Of a stretch of DNA of 64,000 nt, positions 11,346-21,184 are shown in pieces. Made by a program: the position numbers and the translations under genes. The stretch lies in the NCBI GenBank assembly GCA_013398015.1, contig VZRR01006606.1, positions 43,527-107,526 on the forward strand. The letters are read 5' to 3'. The stretch comes from Oreocharis arfaki (taxonomy: Eukaryota > Chordata > Aves > Passeriformes > Paramythiidae). Below the pieces are notes generated by a model. The model did no database searches and was not told the DNA's origin. It was given only the letters and a program-made list of their open reading frames with translations. The stretch's first letter is position 1. The number at the start of each line of letters is the position of its first letter.

Positions 11346-12436
11346 GGGGAAAGGAAAGGAAGGGAAGTTCCGGGAAGTTCTGGGAAGGGAAGGGAAGGGA
11401 AGGGAGGTTCCGGGAAGGGAAGTTCCGGGAAGGGAAGGGAAGGGAAGGGAGGTTCCGGGAAGGGAAGTTCCGGGAAGGGAAGGGAAGGGAAGGGAGGTTC
11501 CGGGAAGGGAAGTTCCGGGAAGGGAAGGGAAGGGAAGGGAGGTTCCGGGAAGGGAAGTTCCGGGAAGGGAAGGGAAGGGAAGGGAGGTTCCGGGAAGGGA
11601 AGTTCCGGGAAGGGAAGGGAAGGGAAGGGAGGTTCCGGGAAGGGAAGTTCCGGGAAGGGAAGGGAAGGGAAGGGAGGTTCCGGGAAGGGAAGTTCCGGGA
11701 AGGGAAGGGAAGGGAAGGGAGGTTCCGGGAAGGGAAGTTCCGGGAAGGGAAGGGAAGGGAAGGGAGGTTCCGGGAAGGGAAGTTCCGGGAAGGGAAGGGA
11801 AGGGAAGGGAGGTTCCGGGAAGGGAAGTTCCGGGAAGGGAAGGGAAGGGAAGGGAGGTTCCGGGAAGGGAAGTTCCGGGAAGGGAAGGGAAGGGAAGGGA
11901 GGTTCCGGGAAGGGAAGTTCCGGGAAGGGAAGGGAAGGGAAGGGAGGTTCCGGGAAGGGAAGTTCCGGGAAGGGAAGGGAAGGGAAGGGAGGTTCCGGGA
12001 AGGGAAGTTCCGGGAAGGGAAGGGAAGGGAAGGGAGGTTCCGGGAAGGGAAGTTCCGGGAAGGGAAGGGAAGGGAAGGGAGGTTCCGGGAAGGGAAGTTC
12101 CGGGAAGGGAAGGGAAGGGAAGGGAGGTTCCGGGAAGGGAAGTTCCGGGAAGGGAAGGGAAGGGAAGGGAGGTTCCGGGAAGGGAAGTTCCGGGAAGGGA
12201 AGGGAAGGGAAGGGAGGTTCCGGGAAGGGAAGTTCCGGGAAGGGAAGGGAAGGGAAGGGAGGTTCCGGGAAGGGAAGTTCCGGGAAGGGAAGGGAAGGGA
12301 AGGGAGGTTCCGGGAAGGGAAGTTCCGGGAAGGGAAGGGAAGGGAAGGGAGGTTCCGGGAAGGGAAGTTCCGGGAAGGGAAGGGAAGGGAAGGGAGGTTC
12401 CGGGAAGGGAAGTTCCGGGAAGGGAAGGGAAGGGAA
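11346..12436 (+). repeat. Perfect 45-bp higher-order minisatellite built from GGGAA-type pentamers
   Basis: From 11406 the sequence repeats exactly every 45 bp. There are 22 identical units (11406-12395) and a 23rd (12396-12440) that differs only in its last pentamer. Each unit parses into nine pentamers: ggttc, cggga, aggga, agttc, cggga and four of aggga. It is therefore a second-order repeat of an ancestral aggga pentamer. The 5' edge (11346-11405) holds less regular pentamers and one diverged 45-bp unit with agttc in two positions and a tggga variant, the usual pattern of decay at an array edge. Each unit has seven GGG runs, two CpG sites and two TTCCGGGAA motifs. Because 45 is divisible by three, the reverse strand keeps a long open frame (11332-12486); this follows from the periodicity and is not a gene. 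Copy number could be wrong in a short-read assembly. Confidence 0.97.
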
Positions 12437-13890
12437 GATCCTTTACTTACAAATGGCAAATGGAGAAATGGAGACAACTGATGCATTCAAAGCCTTTTTG
12501 CTTCACTCTTCACAAAAATGTTCCTCTGTGAGCAAACCCTTAAGCATAATCAATTTCAACAAAGAAAAGGGATGAAAAAAACAGAGAAAGAGTGCATTTG
12601 GACATACGTAGGTAAAAAAATTTCACACTGAAGCCTGTTGAAATCAGTCCAGAGGCTTGAGGGGAATATTGACCATTCTCCTGAAAACTTAATGGCTGAT
12701 GGTAGAATTCCCAAAGGATAGGTAGGAAGTAAGGAAGGGAAAACTCGAGAGAATGACAATTTAGGAAATTACAGCGCAATACATTACATTAGAAAGGTTC
12801 TAATCTAGAAAATATATTTAACCATCCTCAAGTAAACATCTATAGGATCACAGAATGCCTGAGTTTGGCCAGCACAGAGCTGCTAAAGACAAATCCTGTC
12901 AAACTAACCTAATTTCCTCAAGTGGACTAGAGAGAAAGCATTGAATGGGATCTACCTTGGCTTCACTCCTATTCCTGACATATTCCACATGACATGCTCT
13001 GAAGCAAACAACAGAAATGTAGGTTAACATGAAACCACAACAGAACAGATGCAGGTCCATCTGAAAACATGCTCCCAGGGACAATTACCAGTGATTTCCT
13101 GGCAAAACTAGAAAATGTATCGAAACAGGCATGAATGGCTCTGTTCTGGGCTCTGATGCTTGACTGTTGATACCATTAATGATGGAATGAATACACATAC
13201 AGGCAAGAAAAGCAATTTATTTTGAGTATGAAGTTAGAAAACAAGTCTTGCTGAAATGGAGAAGCAGTCTGAGATCAAAGACAACAAGAAGCACTTCACC
13301 TACAACACACAAGTCACATATAAAAATGCTTAGTGCCAGCCTATGAAAACAGGATTTGAGGAATTTAACATGCATCACAGGATAAGTGACTAAACACAGT
13401 GATGCAAAATTTCGCCACAAAGGATAAAAAACATTATTCTAGAAATGCACTAAAAAGAGTGTAATTTGTAATGGCCAGAGCAAATGGTCCATTGCTATGA
13501 CCGGTTCAAAAACAATGAGGTCTCATGTAGAGTATGAAAAAGGTAAACTGGTGAAAGTCCAGAGAAGACCACAAAGGAAATGTTTAGAAAAGTGCTTTTA
13601 GAAAGCCTTGGAGAAATAAATACGTGTGTTCAGACTATAAAAGATGACTGAAGAACACACTGAGACATGGCTGAGTGGACAGTGACCATCAAATGCTGGC
13701 TGGGGAAACAAGAGCTCATGCCCTGAACTTAGAGCAACATAAATTTAAGGTACTAGGGCAAATTACCTCACTCTACATTCAGTTAAGCACTGGAACAGAG
13801 CAACCTAAAGAAATAGCAGAATCCATGTAAGTGGGGGGCTGTTTCAAGATAAGGTTAGATCTGAGTCTCAAGATTAAGTGCCATTTATCA
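12437..13890 (+). mobile_element. Ancient CR1 LINE remnant C, part 3' of the minisatellite (ORF2)
   Basis: Conserved CR1 ORF2 stretches appear in order. Right after the array, an open frame at 12438-12535 contains GEMETTDAFKAFLLHSS, corresponding to GxLVTxDxEKAEVLNAFFASVF. At 12766-12785 NYSAI stands where NYRPV is expected. At 12880-12917 AKDKSCQTNLIS matches KGKSCLTNLI. At 12945-12967 NGIYLGF matches VDVIYLDF. At 13143-13188 the DNA matches VLGPxLFNIFINDM. At 13788-13830 KHWNRAT matches EHWNRLPREVV. Stops and frameshifts occur throughout. The copy is as old as remnants A and B, so it forms a decayed frame around a pristine array. Confidence 0.75.
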
Positions 13891-13899
13891 AGACAAGCT

Positions 13900-16800
13900 A
13901 GGACACAATATTTACTAATATGGTGCTTTTTGCTTAAGCTGACACAGATGGAGTGGCTGGGATGTTCCAGCTTATTCTCTGCTTCAATGGGGCAAACACA
14001 TCAATCACAACACACACCTGGCAAGAGCTCAACATCAGCAAAGCTGATCAAAAGAAAAAACTCTGTGGCGAAGATGCAGGGCTTTCAGTGTGAATGTGTG
14101 GCAGTAACTACTAGATGTTTGAACTTCTCCAGTTTGAGTCACAAATTGAGCCAGCAAAATCAGTGTACAGATAGCCTGTCTCATAAGGGTGAGAGCTTGT
14201 AAACTCTGCCTGCTTGGGCTAAAGGCAACAATATAGAGTAAGGTTTTTTCTGCTCAAAACTTTCTAGGGCTCCTTGGTTTTTGGCTATTTTTTTTTTTTT
14301 AAGATTCCAGAACTACAAAGCTAAAATGAGCATTTGCATTAAGCAAATACAGAAATAGGATCTCTCAACCAGTAATTTATATTATACCAATCTTCTGCAA
14401 GGGATGTAAACAAAATATAAAGTGCTATTTTAGCATACATGCAGCCTCTAGGGTTTGTTTGTAAAACGTTCTGGACCAGATTTTCAGTATCAGATTCATA
14501 AATTATGCCAGGAGAAAAACTCTGAATTCAAAGCAGATTTCATTGCACGTAGCTGTCCCTTCCAGGCAGAAAGTGGATCCTGCTACATGCAGTGACCTGT
14601 CTTCAGCCTGTCATTCTCTGTTTCTCACAATTAGCAAGGCATCAGGCCAGAAAAACACAAAAATATGAGCTTCATCTCATTCCCTTTGTATTTTCATATA
14701 TTAGGCTGGTGAATTTGAAAATCTTCATGCTTAATTCTAAGTACATGCTGCCATAGATAAACTGGCCAAAGAATAAAATGCAAAGTGAAACCCTCCTTGA
14801 ACCCCAGAAATGACATAGAATGTGCTCACTAACTTCAGCTTTCAAAAAGAAGAGCAATTGTAATTAATTTCTCTTCCTCCATGAAAAATTATGTTTGAAC
14901 AAATCTTGAACACTAAACACCTGATCTTCACAATCATTCGTGAGACAGGCAAATATCCCATTTCTTTTTATGGAAGCAAGTGGAGACAGCTCAAGGTCCA
15001 TGCTGGAAGCATTTCTGCCCCCTAGAATCATTGCATTGTTTCAGTACCAATTCTGTGAAATAACTGCTCTGATATGGAAGTAAAGGTTCACAAGTGGGCT
15101 TTAAATGAATTCTCTTAAGTTCACAATACAAATCATTATCAGAAATTCAATTTTATCACAGGTGTTTTATATGCTCAAACCATTACAGTAAGCGACTGTG
15201 AGGAACAATGATAAGGTATTAAAGGGGCACCTGAAAAACTAATTTAATGTGCTTTTTACATTAAAGATACCCATGGAGATGACTGAGTTTTTCAAAATCA
15301 TGGCATTCTACAGATTGCTTTACACAGACAGGGTCACAAATCCACCTCAGCCCTTTAGCTTTGTGTCTATAAACAATATGAAGTGAAAGGTTTCCTTTTG
15401 TTATTATGGTCATCAGGGACAGGGCTATGTAGAATGATTATCAGGCCTGCAGAAAGCAAATAATAAAGGAAATGCCAGATGTGAGGGGCAAAAGCTGAAA
15501 ATATACAGGGAAAGGGCTGGCTCATAGAGAATGACCATGTGCATACCCCATATGGGGTCCATTTGGAAAACAGAGTGGGCTACAGTAAGGCCAAATTGCA
15601 GCAGATGGGGAAAGAGACATGAGAAGACTCATGGCCCAAAGAAAATTTAGACATAACTATTGTGCTAGCATTTAGATGAGATACAATGGTTCCTCCTGAG
15701 CCAGAAAACCCCAAAGAGGTTATAGGTGCAAAGTAGAAAGACCTGTTATACATACAAACAATTGATCCATATTTTCATAGCCTTCATAGCACATACCTAA
15801 CAACATCCCCAGCCTTCAGTGCTTGTACTGGGGAGGGCAACTTTTTGCCTCATTTTTAATACCATCCTCATCATAATTTCAGCTTATTACACTGTGGCAT
15901 GTGTTCAAAACCAAGAGCCTGGGTAACCAGCCAAGGTGATAGTTCCTTAGAGCCACCTGAGTCCCCAGGTGTGTATATATATCTTCGTTTGCTATGAAAC
16001 CTACTATTTCTTTGGATGTAGTTCTTGACAACATTGCTGCACCTGAGAGAGGGGTTTTTATCAGGCTATGTGACACTAACCAAATGAAAAAGGTTGCCAA
16101 CAATTTACCTAATTTTGCTTAAAATAATTAGCTATAAAGTTATTAAAAATTATCACTACAAGTCATATAGAAAATGGACAGTAGTTCAGAAATTTTAGAA
16201 ATAGCAAACATGCTATTTCATGCCCTCTCAGGGTAGCTATTTTCTATCTGTGTTACAGGTGTAGATTAATGTGTTTGAGAAGTGCTAGAAGTACTTGAAT
16301 TTACACACGCAGTAGGATCTCAGGAGCTGAGTATCCACAGTACCAGATTTAGTCTTTTTCAGCAGCTAGGATATTCTCTCACAGAGAAGAAATTGGCAGA
16401 AGTGCTCAGGGCAGGTGTTTGCTCTGAACCACCACAAAAACCTCACTAACTTCTAAAAAAAGTGCCTGGGCAAGCAGGTCCATGCCACAGGGCAGTAGAG
16501 AGCTGTTAACAATCTATACTTTCACATCTCCAGTCTGACCCTCTTTGCACCCTAAAGCAGAAAAGTCTATTAGAACAAAAAAGCTTTTAGGCAAATAAAA
16601 GCCACTCACAGAGGGAGAATTCGTATAAAGAATTTTTTTTTCTGTGGCCTGATGTCTTACTTATGTCATGCTGTCTTGTCTGTGCTGCATATACCTCTCT
16701 AAAGGCACCCACAATATTTAAGTCTTGTAAAAAAAGCTGTGAAACAGGGATTCCAGATGTTATTATTTCTTAAATCCTTGGCAGCACACTCCCCTCGACC

Positions 16801-19800
16801 TTTTGAACATTTAATTCCCAAGTTATGTATGCACTAAAACAACTTCTTAAATCTGTTGCCAACCATTACAATACAACATCACTCTCAGAGAAGCTCTGCA
16901 CTTTATGATAAATGCTGAGAGGAGATTAGGTGCTGCTGCAGCATCCCTCCTGCCTGAAAAATCATGGAGAAAACCATTAATTTATTCTTGTCATTCTAAC
17001 TAATGTTTATCCATGGTGTTCAATAAATTCAATACTAGTTTTCAAGGCAAGCAAAGCCAGTGACTTCTAAGTATTATACAAGCTATCAATTAAAATACTG
17101 TGGATCAGCTGTTCATTAATGATGAGTTCTACTATTAATCTTCAAAATAAATTAATTTTTGTCAACACTGGTCACTTCTGGAAGGAAAGATACAACAGGT
17201 TAGCAATAAGGCATCAAGATACTGACAAGAAAGCACTGATTTATGGGGTTTAAATAAGATGAATAATGTGGATTAGCACCAGGATTTAGAACAGTTGGCA
17301 AGGACAGAGCTTGCAAAATTTAATACCTTTCAATTTAGATGTGCTTATTACAAAAAAATGATCTCTTGTGAAAACGTTACTAGATATGACGGCCAACACA
17401 CCCTCTGCTACACAAACTCCACTGACACAACCAGAGAAGGCTACAGAAGAAAGATTTCTGACAGTAAAATATGACAAGCAAATCTTTCAGCTTATTGTTT
17501 ACAGTAGCTCAAAACTATCATGGACAGTGAAGTCCCAGGCAGAATTAATGAGACATCAGTCCTTGGACTACAAATAGTAAATGTCAGATAGGCACTTGCA
17601 GTTTCTTACAAATATGTTGCAGGTGAAGCAGACATCTTACAGAGTTTAGACAAGTCCTTCTGCTGTGTTGCTACTGGCAACACTAAACCTACATCTATAT
17701 ATTCCTGAATTTCATCCCATATGAATATAAAAGATTTAGTCAATATAATTTTATGAATCTAGAAGTGTTATGCTAGACATGATGCCACTGAATCTTATTG
17801 CTTCCTAAAGCAGACTATGAGATACTGTTTTAACTCTTGGGAATGCCAAGCTAAGAAAGTAACATACTTTCTGTTGCTGAAATGTCAAAACTCCAAAGCA
17901 GACATTTCCCTTTGTCATTAATATAACTGGTCTGCACTAATCATACAGAATGAGATTTTATTAATCTTCCGTATTTCTTATCCTCCCCCCAACAAAACTA
18001 GTGCATTTACATGCCTATAAAAATTAATTGTTTGTATCAATTCCAGATAATTCTCTGATTATTTTGTACTTTTCTGTATTTACCCATCTTTATTTAAAAC
18101 AAAGTAAAGGTATAATTTCCAGTCATTATACCCTGGGTGTATATTTTGATTTCATCATTATACTCAGGGTGGGAGACATTGGTTGGAAATATTATTTTTG
18201 TGATACAAATCATTGCTTCAAACTATTGTCAGTTATTTTCCCTCCCCTCCCTTTCTTCAAACTGCAGCTAATTCTCCAAATAATTTCCTACATCCATCCA
18301 TTCCCTCTTCCTGCCTTGGGGATAAATGTCTTAAACTCCTTTTAATCATTCATCATCAAACTCCTTCTCTTGGCTATTTTATACCAAACCATCCCCTGCA
18401 TAAAATGATTTTATCAAATTTTTCGTTCTTACTCAAGACTTCATAGACATTGACTGCTATTTCTCTATCTATATTTTATAGGCTCAAGTAAAGCTATGAA
18501 CAGTAAAAAATTAAATTCTGTTTTGTCCTACCAATTTACTACCCAAAATGGAGACCAGAACTTTGAAGTAAGCCAAGAATGATAAGCGATGGAGAGATGA
18601 GATGTAAAGGGCTTTTGCTGAGATCTGAAAATCATACTGAGGTCCCACTGACCTTTCATGCTCTGATGTTAATTGCTGGCTGTAAGGGATGAAATCTGAG
18701 CCGATTCCGCTGGTGCCTCCTATCAGGTGCATGGCAGCAGTGGCAAAGCTGCTCCGCTTCTCTCAACCTGCCACATCTATCAACTAGTACTTTAGCAAAT
18801 TCAACTCATTACCTTTTATTTTCTCTCTTTCAGATACTCAAAAATTATGAAGCAACTTTAGACAGCAGAGTATTTTCCATATAAACCATGTTCATGACCA
18901 CTTCATGGAATTAATACAAACCAATGACCAAGCCCAAGCTGTACACAAATTGCAGAGAACAGTAGAGAGACACATGGCCATATCATGCCACTGACTTTTA
19001 AAACAAACTCCCAACTGGAGTCAATAATGAAATACGCTTAAAAATCAATGACATGCCTACTATGTGGTGATTAAAGCTGTAAAATGAAGAAAATCCACTA
19101 AAACTTTGATACTTAAACACTCTCAAGTCACTCACATCTCTGTTTCTGAAATTTGACTGCATGCCAAGACAATATATTTGACTCAAATACGGCAGTAAGA
19201 ATTCATATTACTGCTCTCAAAAATCCCCCAAAGCAATTTTTACCAAAATCTGCAACACAGAAAGGCAGTGTATAAGTGGCCCCTCAGAGCCCCAAGGCTA
19301 CCATTCATACTTCAAAAGAAAATTCTTGTTGTGATGTTAAAATGCAAGGGCAGATGATGTCTGTGATGATTTCTCAGGCTGAAACTGTTGACTGATTAAT
19401 ATTAGTTGCATCTCTCTGTCTAATCATCCATTTTTGATTTCATCATAACAAAAATTCACAGCAACCTTCGGCCTTCCCCCAGGAGGTTGGTAGTACAAAT
19501 TGTTGAGGTTAGACTGAAATGACACACAAAAACCTTGTCACTGAGAAAAAACACCCAGGTCCTGGGTACACCACCTGCAGGAAAGCAGCATTGAGAAACA
19601 CTGCATATTAACCGTGGTTAGGGATGAAGTGATTAGCTTGTGCTGATGTACCAATGCTTAAAAAGAGAAACAATCCTTAGTTTCAGGTTCTGCAGCTGTC
19701 AGGGATGAAAGTGAGGTAAGATGGACTATTGCTTTGGTCCAGATGGTCTCTGTTCCTGTGGTCTTCAGAACATCACTGAAAATGATACTGCATTGTTCTC

Positions 19801-21119
19801 TTCTTCATAAAAACGCAGGTGAAAAGCACGGCACAACAGTGATTACTGTACACAAGTGTACAGCAACCCTCAATTACCATTATCACTGGTTCTTCCAGGT
19901 GCAGTCAGTAGCAAAAAGAACCACTTTCAATTATCTATGGATTCCTCTCTAAAAGTTAAATACCACCACCCAGGTCCCCACCCAGAAATGTGGGAAACCT
20001 TGATAACTTCCCTTGAGCAAATTCTATAGGAGACGTTCCTTTCCTGAATTGTAAGGTTGCTTTATTGAATTGCAGGGTTTAAAACATTGAGAATTCTGCT
20101 GGTAAGTGGGTAAGGAAGAAACATGAGGAAAAAGAGAAGAAAATTAGTAACCAGTAAATCAGCATAAGTCTTTCAAGTGAGATTCCAATCCCCAAGGGCA
20201 TCTGGCAATTGCCTTTAACTTCAGCTCTCCTCCCATGACTTTGGGTGGTTGATGATGTAAAACTTACCCAAGTTAGCCACTTGTCACCACTTTTTCCATG
20301 CCTAGGTGCACATACAGGTTGGCAGAAGCTGAGACTGTTAGAGAAGCCCAGAATTTCAGCAGATAACTCTGGCCCTAAGCGATGTGCTACCTGGGCAGCT
20401 CCTTTACCACCTCACCTAGGGAGTCAACTATGAGACTGAACATCCCATGCCAGAACAGCTCAGATATACCTCTGTTTGTAGATCTAACCTTATAATTCAG
20501 AAAATACTGGAGTATCTTAAAAGACTTTACCCTAAACTCCAATTACCTCAACACTTTGCCCTCTCCTGCCAGGACTGAAAACACAGCAGTTTCTGGGAAA
20601 AAAATGCAACAGGTAAAAGCACTGACAGTGGGAGCCTTTGCCACCACGGAAACCATCAAAAAATAAAAAAACCATGCATGCTTTTAGTCAGTCATTTTCT
20701 TGCCATCTTCTTGACTTGCAATGGTTACAGTCATGGGCATCCAACCTTGGATCTTCACCTACCAATGCTGCATACTCTCTACTTTGATACTTCCCTCTGA
20801 TCTTGAATCTGCTCCATCAAGAACACCAGAAACTGATTCTGCACTTACAAAGCCAGCAGACATATTGAATCCTTTCCAGGTCAGACACAGTTGAAGATAT
20901 ACAGAAAATTAGGCCCTGGGTTAAGTTTCATTCAAACACAACACAAATTGTGTATTGCTGTAAACATCACATTCTTAACCAACAGACATCAGACCCCAAA
21001 ATATTGCCATCATAGAACATGATTTGACTTAGCTAAAATGGTTTCTATGCATGTTACTTGAAAAGAAAAGATATCCTGCATTCTACAGAGTATTTCTATG
21101 TCTTCACAGACTGGCTGAC
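13900..21119. other. AT-rich unique sequence, no gene recognised
   Basis: More than 7 kb with no recognisable repeat tail, LTR or coding exon. Short frames (for example 13831-14202 forward, partly over CR1 debris, and 18028-18345 forward) have no motif I know. A 70-codon GTG-started frame at 17368-17577 reads somewhat like a protein but has stops just upstream and no support. Minor homopolymers occur (T12 near 14289). Confidence 0.55.
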
Positions 21120-21184
21120 TGGGGATTGGAACTAGCTGATCTTAAAGGCCCCTTCCAACCCAAACCATTCTATGTTTTCATGAT
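21120..21184 (+). mobile_element. CR1 LINE 3' tail, short
   Basis: The sequence ggggattggaactagctgat, followed by ccccttccaacccaaaccat and an attctatg end, is the CR1 3' terminus in sense orientation. Only about 65 bp remain, consistent with extreme 5' truncation, the normal outcome of CR1 insertion. Confidence 0.9.

Noticed and set aside
11346..12440. CRISPR array
   Set aside because: The units are directly contiguous with no unique spacers, and the genome is vertebrate. This is a tandem minisatellite.
11332..12486. 384-codon open frame on the reverse strand with a 15-residue repeat (LPFPSRNFPSRNLPS)
   Set aside because: It is the direct translation of the 45-bp array. Because 45 is divisible by three and the unit lacks a stop in that frame, openness is automatic. 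The flanks are dead CR1 sequence, and no promoter or splice context is visible.
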